From Lewinellaceae bacterium (lineage in GTDB: Bacteria; Bacteroidota; Bacteroidia; Chitinophagales; Saprospiraceae), in NCBI GenBank assembly GCA_020636135.1, contig JACJYK010000001.1:606501-670500 (forward strand): 64,000 nucleotides of DNA, written 5' to 3'. Shown one piece after another: positions 9,459 through 17,301 of the stretch; position 1 is the stretch's first letter, and each line of letters starts with the position of its first letter. The notes under the pieces were generated by a model, which had not been told where the DNA came from, made no database searches, and saw only the letters and a list, made by a program, of their open reading frames with translations. The translations under genes and the position numbers were made by a program.

Positions 9459-10232
9459 ATGAATTTATTTGGCACAATCCGCCAGCTATTTATCGAACAG
9501 GGTAGGGTCAGGAAATACCTGCTGTATGCATTGGGTGAAATCATTCTGGTCATGATCGGGATTTTGCTGGCACTGAAGGTTAACAACTGGAACTCCGACC
9601 GGTTAAATCGGGCCAAAGAGCAGGAATACATCCATCGGATGAGGTATGAAATTTTGGCGGATATTAATTATTACACCGGAATTAAGGAAAGATTTCAAAA
9701 TAAAGAGAAAAGCCTGTACAGAATAATTAAAGTGTGGCAATTGCCACAGCCACATATTGCCGATTCACTGGGATACATACACGATTTTGTTGTTGCGGGA
9801 AATGTCAGTTCCTGGTATAATGAACCCGTGACCTGGGATCAGTTGATCCAAACCGGAGACCTGAATCTGATCCGTGATAATCATCTGATTGAAGCATTGT
9901 ATAACTACCACAATCTGGTTAAACGGATTTCTGATAATTATTCCGTTTACCCGACACAAATGGCCAATCAGGCCCGGGTTTCCTGGAGTATACCTTTCAG
10001 GCAGGAGGCATTGGAAAGCTTTATGGTTCCCAGAAATGAACTGCGGATCCCCGCCAAAGCTGTGTATGAAAATATCTGGAGCGAACGGATACACTATTTG
10101 GACCTCTACATTTCTTTAGCTTACATTACCACAGCCCAGGTACAAAATATGGAAGAAATCATCCAAACCGGAAATGAATTATTGCAATTGCTCCAGGAAA
10201 AGGCAGGGATAAAAAATGAGCTTGTGAATTAA
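9459..10232 (+). CDS. DUF6090 family membrane-anchored protein (second copy)
   Basis: 257 residues. Same architecture as the protein at 1467: N-terminal MNLFGTIRQLFIEQGRV, hydrophobic segment ALGEIILVMIGILLAL, then NNWNSDRLNRAKEQE. The remaining helical part differs strongly from the first copy, so this is an old paralogue rather than a recent duplication. Function unknown. A short hairpin GCCTGA/TCAGGC at 9323-9346 lies between the GH43 stop and this gene. Confidence 0.85.
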   Translation: MNLFGTIRQLFIEQGRVRKYLLYALGEIILVMIGILLALKVNNWNSDRLNRAKEQEYIHRMRYEILADINYYTGIKERFQNKEKSLYRIIKVWQLPQPHIADSLGYIHDFVVAGNVSSWYNEPVTWDQLIQTGDLNLIRDNHLIEALYNYHNLVKRISDNYSVYPTQMANQARVSWSIPFRQEALESFMVPRNELRIPAKAVYENIWSERIHYLDLYISLAYITTAQVQNMEEIIQTGNELLQLLQEKAGIKNELVN

Positions 10233-10337
10233 TTGATCACCTGGAATTATTGATTCAATTCCTGGGATGCCAGTTAAAATTAAATTCACAACGGTCCGGC
10301 TTCACGGGTATAAGTACACAGAAATTTATTCAGAATA

Positions 10338-11366
10338 TCATTGTTGGCTGGCCCAGGCCATACCATCCGGCCCTCCCAGAGCAATATGATTTATGACGGA
10401 TAAAGTGCCAAGATCCACCACCACGATATCGTTGTCCGGTGTGCAGGCTAAAAATGCCCGCTTCCCATCCGGGTCCATCTGAATGCCGGCCGCACCACGG
10501 CCGATGGGCAGGCGTTTGATTTCTTTTCTGGTCTTTGCATCATAGATAATGGCGTCACCCTGGCGGAGGCTGGTGATGAAAACCATCTTCCCATCCGGGG
10601 TGAATTTCAGGCGGTTGGCTCCCTGGGTCTGGGCGTCAAACTGCGCACTTTGTTTTTTCGTGGTCAGGTCGATGATGGTTATCTGGCCGTTGTCGCTGGA
10701 GGCTGTCCAGAGTTCAAGCCCATCCGGAGAAACATCAAATCCTTCTGATCCCCGGGCGGTAGGAACAACTGTTTGCGTCCATTCATTGCGGGGGCGCGGA
10801 GGTCCCGGCTGAGGCGTAGAGGATGATGGTTCAGGGGCATCCAGGATGCTTACAGTACCGGCATTGACATTGGTGGTATAAATTTCACGGGCATCGGAAC
10901 GGACGTAGAGCATATGGGTACGGTCCTCGCCGGTGCCCATGCTCCAGTCCAGGGTATTGGTTTCCGGATCGTAACGACCTACCGCTTTGGATCCTTCTGC
11001 AGTAAACCACACTTTGCCCTGAACAAATTCGATCCCATGGGGGCCCCATAGAGGCCGGGTGTCGATGGTGGAGAGTGGTTTCTGTGCCACCAGGTCGATC
11101 ACATTGATTTCATGCAGGCTACCACCGCCATAAATGGTCACGTAGGCAGTCTTGCCGTCAGCGGAAGCAATCACTTCGTGAGGATCTTGGCCTACGGGAA
11201 TCCGGGCTTTGACAGCAAGGCTTACAGGATCGATGATCGCCAGTACATGATCAGATTTTGAAAGAGCGAGCAGGGACTGCTGACCATTGCTTACCGGAAT
11301 AACCAATAGGAGCAGTGCGTATACTAAAATTGATCGCAAGGATTGCCGTTGATAAATTGATCTCAT
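10338..11366 (-). CDS. Exported YVTN-type beta-propeller protein
   Basis: 342 residues with a signal peptide (ILVYALLLLVIPVSNGQQ). The rest is a series of about seven propeller blades with the YVTN/YncE pattern: ADGKTAYVTIYGGG, SPDGLELWTASSDNG, TPDGKMVFITSLRQGD, DPDGKRAFLACTPDND, each followed by xxIxVIDL-like strands. A proline-rich linker (EPSSSTPQPGPPRPR) breaks the pattern in the middle. Such proteins are surface or periplasmic scaffolds or binding proteins; no catalytic motif is visible. It ends convergent with the DUF6090 gene. Confidence 0.8.
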   Translation of the reverse strand: MRSIYQRQSLRSILVYALLLLVIPVSNGQQSLLALSKSDHVLAIIDPVSLAVKARIPVGQDPHEVIASADGKTAYVTIYGGGSLHEINVIDLVAQKPLSTIDTRPLWGPHGIEFVQGKVWFTAEGSKAVGRYDPETNTLDWSMGTGEDRTHMLYVRSDAREIYTTNVNAGTVSILDAPEPSSSTPQPGPPRPRNEWTQTVVPTARGSEGFDVSPDGLELWTASSDNGQITIIDLTTKKQSAQFDAQTQGANRLKFTPDGKMVFITSLRQGDAIIYDAKTRKEIKRLPIGRGAAGIQMDPDGKRAFLACTPDNDIVVVDLGTLSVINHIALGGPDGMAWASQQ

Positions 11367-11521
11367 GATGCTGGTGATGATTATTTCATTTCCAATGAAA
11401 GATAACCTATTTGACTGCAGGTCATTGTATTTTAAATTAAATAGTTACCTGAGCAGATGGCCCCAACCTGATTAATTTACCCATTAAACAACCCCAGGGA
11501 AAGTCCTTATACCCAGCCACT

Positions 11522-11609
11522 CCAATACCCCAAAACCCCAAAACCTCAAACCCACAATACCACAATACCATGAAACCCCACACCCCACACCCCCAATCCC
11601 ACACCCCAT
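11522..11609. repeat. Degenerate 8-bp tandem repeat, about 11 copies, C-rich strand on top
   Basis: Reading in steps of eight from 11522 gives CCAATACC, CCAAAACC, CCAAAACC, TCAAACCC, ACAATACC, ACAATACC, ATGAAACC, CCACACCC, CACACCCC, CAATCCCA, CACCCCAT. Two adjacent pairs are identical and the others drift. The minus strand has many GGG/GGGG runs and could form G-quadruplexes. Similar short-period repeats occur at 24167 and 58624. Confidence 0.75.
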
Positions 11610-11617
11610 ACTTCCGC

Positions 11618-11650
11618 AAAAAAAAGGGTCACCATTTTCAGATGACCCTT
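11618..11650 (-). terminator. Rho-independent terminator of the GH3 gene
   Basis: Perfect stem AAGGGTCA (11624-11631) / TGACCCTT (11643-11650), followed on the minus strand by a run of eight T (11618-11625). It lies 34 bp beyond the GH3 stop in the right orientation. Confidence 0.85.
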
Positions 11651-11683
11651 CACTGTTTCTGAGATTGGAATATTTTAAAACAG

Positions 11684-13942
11684 TTATTGTATCGTGATCT
11701 TACCTTTCAGTCCATCGGCCGAACTACCGCCTACCATAACATCAAAATCTCCGGGTTCGACGATCCATTTTCCCGTATTGTCGTAGAAGCCGAATACGGA
11801 TTCATCCAGCTGGAAACGAATGGTCCGGCTTTCGCCGGCGTTTAGCATGATCTTTTCGAAGGCCTTCAGTTCTTTAACCGGCCGGGTCACGCTGGCGACC
11901 AGATCGTGGAGGTATACCTGAACGACCTCTTCCCCTGCTAATTTACCCATATTTCTCACATTAACCTGAACAGTAGCTGTATTTCCGCTGCCCATGGTTA
12001 TGCGTAAGCCACTGTATTCGAAGGGACTGTATCCGATTCCATACCCGAATGGATAGAGCGGATCATTGGATTCATCGTTGTAATGACTCCAGAAGACCAT
12101 GCCTCCACCCGCCAGATTCGGGCGTCCTGTACTCTTGTGGTTGTAATAGATGGGTACCTGACCAACACTGCGCGGAAAGGACATCGGCAGTTTGCCGGAT
12201 GGATTGTAGTCGCCGTATAAAACCTGGGCGATGGCCATTCCGCTTTGGGTGCCGAGGTGCCAGGCTTCGACAATGGCGGGTACATGTTCAGCTTCCCATT
12301 CGATGGCCAGAGGCCGGCCATTCATAAGAACAAGGACCACATTCTGGTTGACCTCCATGACTTCTTTGAGCAGCTTTTCCTGTAGTCCGGGGATGTCGAT
12401 GTAGGCACGGCTGCGCCCTTCTCCCGTCATCAGTCCATGCTCACCGATGACCATCACCACGACGTCAGCTTGTTTGGCACCTGCGATAGCAGCGGCAAAG
12501 CCGGTGGTATCGGTTTCATTGATTTTTAGCTCCATGACAAAGCTGGGATTTCCTTCAAAGAGACGTACTCCTGGATAATGGGTCAGCTTGTTACCGGAGT
12601 AGCGTTCCATCCCCTCCAGTACGGATACCGCTGTGCCATCATCAGAAGCGGGGCGCCAGCTGCCCAGAGGGCTCGTTTTGTCACCGGCAAGCGGACCGAT
12701 CAAAGCGATCTTTTTGCCGGATTTAGCCAGGGGTAGCAGGTTTTTCTCGTTTTTCAGTAAGACAATGGATTTTTTAGCCATCTGGAGCACGGCATCTAAT
12801 TCATCCGTATTGCCGATCATGGTCCGTTCACGTTCTTCGTCACAATAACGATAGGGATCATCGAACAGACCTAGTTCGTATTTGACACGCAGGATACGGC
12901 GTACAGCATCGTCGATCAATGCTTCATCGACCACACCTGAGGTGACCAGTTCTTTCAGATGGTTGAGGTAGTTGTAGGATTCCATATCCATGTCGCTCCC
13001 GGCATGCACGGCCAGGTCCGCAGCTTGTTTGCCGTCTTTGGCGAGTCCGTGTGGTATGAGTTCACCGATGGATCCCCAGTCCGATACCACAAATCCGGTG
13101 AAACCCCACGCTCCCTTCAGAATATCACGTTGCAGCAGGGCGTTGGCGGTAGCCGGGACGCCATTGAGCTCATTAAATGAATTCATGAATGTCCTCGCAC
13201 CTGCATCAGCTGCTGCTTTAAAGGGAGGTAGTACCGTATTGTACAATGTGGAGGTTCCAATGTCCACGGTATTGTAATCCCGGCCGGCTTCTGCAAATCC
13301 ATAGGCGGCAAAATGTTTGACGCACGCTGCAATGGTCAGCGGGTCACTAAGGTCTTTGCCCTGGAAGCCTCTTACCCGGGCAGCGGCAATCTGTGCACCC
13401 AGATAGGGATCTTCACCAGCTCCTTCCATCACACGGCCCCAGCGGGCATCGCGGGAAATATCGACCATCGGTGCAAAGGTCCAGTTGATTCCGGACGCAG
13501 CGGCTTCAGTGGCTGCCACCTTTGAAGATCGCTCGATGGCGCTCATATCCCAGCTTGCAGCCTCAGCCAGAGGGATGGGAGATAGGGTTTTATATCCGTG
13601 GATGACGTCAAAACCAATGATCAGCGGGATACCCAGGCGGGATTGCAAAGCCAGCTCCTGAACCTTCCGGACATTCTCCACACCGCGGACGTTAAGCATC
13701 GATCCGACCAGGCCTGACTTGAGGTTTTCAAATTTATTCGCAGCTTCACCACCGGCGGGAGCAGGGCCCGTGAAATTCCAGAAACCATTGTACTGGTTCA
13801 TCTGGCCGATCTTTTCCTCAAGGGTCATTTTCGCCAGCAGGGCATTTACTTTTGCTTCAATGGCAGGGTCGTTCTGTGCCTGAATCATTGGTGCCAGGTA
13901 ATACCCAAGCATCAGGGGTAGGATTAAGGTCCATTTTTTCAT
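11684..13942 (-). CDS. bglX: Glycoside hydrolase family 3 beta-glucosidase BglX
   Basis: 752 residues, the usual BglX length. Signal peptide to about PMIQAQ, then the GH3 N-terminal barrel (KMTLEEKIGQMNQY; IPLIIGFDVIHGYKT; NWTFAPMVDISRDARWGR; GEDPYLGAQIA), with the catalytic nucleophile Asp in GFVVSDWGSI at about residue 286. The alpha/beta-sandwich domain follows (GEHGLMTGEGRSRAYIDIPG), then a fibronectin III-like C-terminus (VRNMGKLAGEEVVQVYLHD). It hydrolyses terminal beta-glucosyl residues, probably in the periplasm. Monocistronic, with its own terminator. Confidence 0.95.
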   Translation of the reverse strand: MKKWTLILPLMLGYYLAPMIQAQNDPAIEAKVNALLAKMTLEEKIGQMNQYNGFWNFTGPAPAGGEAANKFENLKSGLVGSMLNVRGVENVRKVQELALQSRLGIPLIIGFDVIHGYKTLSPIPLAEAASWDMSAIERSSKVAATEAAASGINWTFAPMVDISRDARWGRVMEGAGEDPYLGAQIAAARVRGFQGKDLSDPLTIAACVKHFAAYGFAEAGRDYNTVDIGTSTLYNTVLPPFKAAADAGARTFMNSFNELNGVPATANALLQRDILKGAWGFTGFVVSDWGSIGELIPHGLAKDGKQAADLAVHAGSDMDMESYNYLNHLKELVTSGVVDEALIDDAVRRILRVKYELGLFDDPYRYCDEERERTMIGNTDELDAVLQMAKKSIVLLKNEKNLLPLAKSGKKIALIGPLAGDKTSPLGSWRPASDDGTAVSVLEGMERYSGNKLTHYPGVRLFEGNPSFVMELKINETDTTGFAAAIAGAKQADVVVMVIGEHGLMTGEGRSRAYIDIPGLQEKLLKEVMEVNQNVVLVLMNGRPLAIEWEAEHVPAIVEAWHLGTQSGMAIAQVLYGDYNPSGKLPMSFPRSVGQVPIYYNHKSTGRPNLAGGGMVFWSHYNDESNDPLYPFGYGIGYSPFEYSGLRITMGSGNTATVQVNVRNMGKLAGEEVVQVYLHDLVASVTRPVKELKAFEKIMLNAGESRTIRFQLDESVFGFYDNTGKWIVEPGDFDVMVGGSSADGLKGKITIQ

Positions 13943-14162
13943 GTTACATTTCTTTTAAGCGCTCAAATATGGTAGGAAAGGTATACTTCTAAGGTAACAA
14001 AAGTAAGCGGATCTTGCTGGAGGAAAGGTGATGTGCATTAGATTGGTTAATGACCTGGGATACAAGGAAGAGCCGGATGGCCATTCATAGCCGTAAATTT
14101 GTTCATCGAATTGGGTCGCCATTGATTTTCTTCCCGGATCTTTAGCCTGTTAATTCAGTAGC

Positions 14163-14843
14163 ATGTTCAATAAGAAGACGTTTGACCACTTCCAACTGAA
14201 ATTTCGGGAGGCGATAGATCAGAAACCGGAATTAATGGACGAATTGTTGTGGGAGGTGACCCGTAACTTTCAGGAGAACTGGGATCTGGAAGTTTTGGAT
14301 TTCGCAGCGATGTACGACCGGAGCCTGGAGAGCCGGATAAGCCGGAGGCTTTGGAAAGGGGTGGACTATTATCCCAAGGAAGCCCTGGCTGCATTCATCG
14401 CGAAGGACAAAGAAATCGTGCGCGTGATGTTCCGGGACTTATTTGATGAAAAGCGTGACGTCATCGGCCGGGTGAGCCGTTTTAGTTTTCACTGCGATCA
14501 GCTCTTGGACAGCCACCGCAGGGATTTGCCAGACTTGCTGGACCACTACCATGGTGATGAGCGGATGCCGGGACTTTATCTTGCTTTGCGCTACCCGGAC
14601 CTTTATGTCTACCCAGAGCTAGAACTTTTTCGTCGATGCATGATCAAACTGGATGCACGTAATGTGCCCTCGGTGATCCCGGTAGATACTTATTTTAAAA
14701 TGATGCGGACGATCGATAAATTTTTGATGATGGATGAGCACCTGGTGCGCGCTTATGAGAAGCGCCTGGCGGATATTCCTCATTTTGAAGGAAAGACCTT
14801 ATTGCCGGCATTGGACTTCATCCGCTGGATGAGTGCTTCATGA
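14163..14843 (+). CDS. Uncharacterised helical protein, possibly related to a domain before McrB-type ATPases
   Basis: 226 residues, no signal peptide or membrane segment, rich in charged and aromatic residues and predicted mainly helical. The stretch MPGLYLALRYPDLYVYPELE resembles a pattern I know from the region preceding the AAA domain of McrB-like restriction proteins, but no ATPase follows, so the link is weak. It is not part of an obvious operon; its last 6 bp overlap the convergent DUF1697 gene. Function unknown. Confidence 0.6.
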   Translation: MFNKKTFDHFQLKFREAIDQKPELMDELLWEVTRNFQENWDLEVLDFAAMYDRSLESRISRRLWKGVDYYPKEALAAFIAKDKEIVRVMFRDLFDEKRDVIGRVSRFSFHCDQLLDSHRRDLPDLLDHYHGDERMPGLYLALRYPDLYVYPELELFRRCMIKLDARNVPSVIPVDTYFKMMRTIDKFLMMDEHLVRAYEKRLADIPHFEGKTLLPALDFIRWMSAS

Positions 14844-15386
14844 AATCTGGCACGCCATTTCATCCAGTTTCAGTACTGTTCTCCAGTTTCGGCTGGTATT
14901 TTCCACCTTGATCTTTTTCTGTAAGGTTGCGTCGGCGAGCGGAGAGTTGGATATGCCGTCTGTACAGTAGATGTAGGCGACTTTTTCCCTGACTTCATAG
15001 AGGTCATTCTTTAAGTCGATGGAATGCATGATCTGCTGGTGTTCTGGGGTCAATGGCTGCTCATAAAATACCAGCAGGGTCCGGCTGGGATTCAGGTCTT
15101 CGATGTGGTTAAATGGGAATTCTTCGATCACTTTTTGCCAGTAGTCCAGGGGGAACACGACGACCCATGCTGAAAATCCGGATCTCTTTTCGATCTCCCG
15201 GGTGATAGATTGGGCGATCTCCCGGAGGTCGCTTTGGGGATGCCGGAAGACGATGTTGCCGCTTTGAATATAAGTGGCGACGTCCCGGGCGCCGATGGAT
15301 TCACAATATTGACGGAGGTCTTCCATTTTTATCTTCTTATTGCCTCCGACATTGATTCCACGCAGCAGAGTGATGTAGGTGTGCAT
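14838..15386 (-). CDS. DUF1697 family protein
   Basis: 182 residues. The N-terminal signature YITLLRGINVGGNKKIKM, then YIQSGNIVFRH, is that of DUF1697, a widespread cytoplasmic family of unknown function with a ferredoxin-like fold. Length is typical. The 3' end overlaps the convergent gene at 14163-14843 by 6 bp. The start at 15386 gives the conserved beginning MHTYITLLRG. Confidence 0.9.
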   Translation of the reverse strand: MHTYITLLRGINVGGNKKIKMEDLRQYCESIGARDVATYIQSGNIVFRHPQSDLREIAQSITREIEKRSGFSAWVVVFPLDYWQKVIEEFPFNHIEDLNPSRTLLVFYEQPLTPEHQQIMHSIDLKNDLYEVREKVAYIYCTDGISNSPLADATLQKKIKVENTSRNWRTVLKLDEMACQIS

Positions 15387-15518
15387 ACTAAGTTCTTTTA
15401 ATTCCGAAGATAAGGCTTCTGGAAGGGATTCCCGGGATTAGCATTGTTGCCTGGACTTACCTGGAAGAAGTATCGTTTACCTAGGTATCGGGAAAGTTGC
15501 ACTTGTGTAACCACTTCA

Positions 15519-15746
15519 GGGCTAAAGCCCATAAGTGGAGACGACGTACTACCCCGGGCTGAAGCCCGGAGTTAAGGTACCCTGATGCCTGGCTAGAAAG
15601 CCCGGACTCACCAAGCAGGTTGTTTAAAAAACTGGTCAAGGTGCATGCCAGGGAGAGGATCACCCTCTTTGATGCATCTGTACTTGACAACCCCGCCTTT
15701 TAAGGCGGGGTGAATGCACAAAACAGGATACTAGGGCTTTAGCCCC
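15519..15746. repeat. Composite REP-like unit 1
   Basis: Starts with GGGCTAAAGCCC (15519-15530) and ends with GGGCTTTAGCCCC (15734-15746); the two ends are reverse complements, so the unit has terminal inverted repeats that are themselves near-palindromes. Inside are CCGGGCTGAAGCCCGG and CCCCGCCTTTTAAGGCGGGG. All these hairpins have two-base loops. This unit is of the variant containing GATGCATCTGTACT, shared only with unit 4. Confidence 0.9.
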
Positions 15747-15793
15747 GTAATTGAAACTTACTTTTTTATTAACTTACTATCCAATCTACTGCT

Positions 15794-16222
15794 ATGGCCT
15801 TTGTCAAAATATTCATCCACACCGTTTGGACCACAAAAAACCGGGAACCAATTCTTCAACCTGACGTACTCTTTCCCATTTTGGAACACATCCGGGGGTA
15901 TGCAAAGGAAAATGGCATAGCCATTGATCGGGTGAATGGACACCGGGACCACCTTCACGTGTTGCTATGGTTGCATCCGGAAAAGAGTATAGGCAAGATC
16001 GTACAACTACTCAAAGGTGAATCCTCCCATTGGATAAACCAACAAGGTTATTTCAAAAAACGATTTTCCTGGAATGAAGGATACTTCGCCGGTTCAATAA
16101 GCCCTTCCGTGATTACAGCAGTGCGACGTTATGTGGATGATCAACAGAATCATCATACCAGGGTAAGTTTTCAAGAAGAGTATCAGATGTTTTTGGACAT
16201 GTTCAAAGAATCTGGGGGCTAA
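15794..16222 (+). CDS. Y1 tyrosine transposase of the IS200/RAYT superfamily
   Basis: 142 residues. HUH motif DHLHVLL with His53 and His55, and a candidate catalytic Tyr113 in VRRYVDDQQNHH; the tail SFQEEYQMFL is typical of the family. Such enzymes cut and join single-stranded DNA at hairpins. It sits between REP-like units 1 and 2, and its TAA stop (16220-16222) lies inside the first palindrome of unit 2. That embedding points to a REP-associated transposase (RAYT) acting on these repeats rather than an independent IS. All catalytic residues are present, so it may be active. Confidence 0.9.
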   Translation: MAFVKIFIHTVWTTKNREPILQPDVLFPILEHIRGYAKENGIAIDRVNGHRDHLHVLLWLHPEKSIGKIVQLLKGESSHWINQQGYFKKRFSWNEGYFAGSISPSVITAVRRYVDDQQNHHTRVSFQEEYQMFLDMFKESGG

Positions 16223-16440
16223 AGCCCATAAGTGGAGACGGCGTACCACCCCGGGCTGAAGCCCGGAGATAAGGTACCCTGATGCCTTGCTAAAAAGCCC
16301 GGACTCACGAACCAGACTGTTTAAAAAACCGGTTAAGGTGCGTGTCAGGAGGATCACCCTCCCAGAGACAGCGGTACTCCACAACCCCGCCTTTTAAGGC
16401 GGGGCTAAACCTCAAAACACGCCGCTATTGCTTTAGCCCA
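16216..16440. repeat. Composite REP-like unit 2
   Basis: Begins with GGGCTAAAGCCC at 16216-16227, overlapping the transposase stop codon, and ends at GCTTTAGCCCA (16430-16440). Contains the same CCGGGCTGAAGCCCGG and CCCCGCCTTTTAAGGCGGGG hairpins as the others. Variant B: middle segment CAGAGACAGCGGT. Confidence 0.9.
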
Positions 16441-16470
16441 GTATTAGAAGGCCTGAAGGTCCCTTGTGTT

Positions 16471-16697
16471 TGGGTTAAAGCCCATGGGTTGAGACGGCGT
16501 ACTACCCCGGGCTGAAGCCCGGAGTTAAGGTACCCTGATGCCTGTCTAAAAAGCCCGGACTCACGAAGCAGGTTGTTTAAAAAACCGGTTAAGGTGTGTG
16601 TCAGTACAGGATCACCCTCCCAGAGACAGCGGTGCTCCACAACCCCGTCTTTTAAGGCGGGGTGAAACCTAAAAAACGATACAAGGGCTTCAGCCCA
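16471..16697. repeat. Composite REP-like unit 3
   Basis: Begins TGGGTTAAAGCCCA (16471) and ends GGGCTTCAGCCCA (16685-16697). Variant B middle. It starts 255 bp after unit 2 starts. The large hairpin has one change (CCCCGTCTTTTAAGGCGGGG). Confidence 0.9.
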
Positions 16698-16725
16698 GTA
16701 TTTGAACCTGAAGGTCCGTTGTGTT

Positions 16726-16954
16726 TGGGCTAAAGCCCATGGGTTGAGACGGCGTACTACCCCGGGCGGAAGCCCGGAGTTAAGGTACCCTGATGCCTGG
16801 CTAAAAAGCCCGGACTCACGAAGCAGGTTGTTTAAAAAACTGGTCAAGGTGCGTGCCAGGGAGAGGATCATCCTCTTTGATGCATCTGTACTAGACAACC
16901 CCGCCTTTTAAGGCGGGGTGAAACCTCAAAATACGATACAAGGGCTTCAGCCCA
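16726..16954. repeat. Composite REP-like unit 4
   Basis: Begins TGGGCTAAAGCCCA (16726) and ends GGGCTTCAGCCCA (16942-16954). It starts 255 bp after unit 3 and is of the same variant as unit 1 (GATGCATCTGTACT). Confidence 0.9.
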
Positions 16955-16984
16955 GTATTGGAAGGCCTGAAGGTCCGTTGTGTT

Positions 16985-17211
16985 TGGGCTAAAGCCCATA
17001 AGTGGAGACGGCGTACTACCCCGGGCTGAAGCCCGGGGTTAAAACACACTGATGCCTGGCTAAAAAGCCCGGACTCACGAAGCAGGTTGTTTAAAAAACC
17101 GGTTTAGGTGTGTGTCAGTACAGGATCACCCTCCCAGAGACAGCGGTGCTCCACAACCCCGCCTTTTAAGGCGGGGCTAAACCTCAAAACACTGCACGGG
17201 GCTTTAGCCCA
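16985..17211. repeat. Composite REP-like unit 5
   Basis: Begins TGGGCTAAAGCCCA (16985) and ends GGGGCTTTAGCCCA (17198-17211). It starts 259 bp after unit 4. Variant B middle. It is the last unit, 90 bp before the next gene. Confidence 0.9.
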
Positions 17212-17301
17212 GAAACGAACAGAACTTACGAAAACATAATTCTTATACCGTTTTTATCAGCCAAGTATTACTTTAGACCTTTAATCGAGAAAAAGAATAG
17301 A

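Larger units (their letters stand above)
11367..11683. other. Intergenic region with degenerate octamer tandem repeat
   Basis: No protein gene. It contains the repeat at 11522-11609 and the terminator at 11618-11650 described separately. The apparent minus-strand frame across the repeat (11437-11619) is a low-complexity by-product. Confidence 0.7.

Noticed and set aside
11522..11609. CCCCAAAA-like runs as a telomere-type repeat
   Set aside because: Only two units look like CCCCAAAA; the array drifts and is internal in a bacterial genome, so a telomere is not a sensible reading.
11437..11619. Trp/Gly-rich 60-codon frame on the minus strand
   Set aside because: It is the translation of the 8-bp C-rich repeat and carries no conserved pattern.
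16425..16898. 157-codon minus-strand frame in the REP array
   Set aside because: It repeats the same residues unit after unit because it reads through the palindromic repeats.
15519..17211. CRISPR array
   Set aside because: Repeats are about 228 bp with internal hairpins, nearly contiguous, and the spacers are themselves similar; there are no cas genes.
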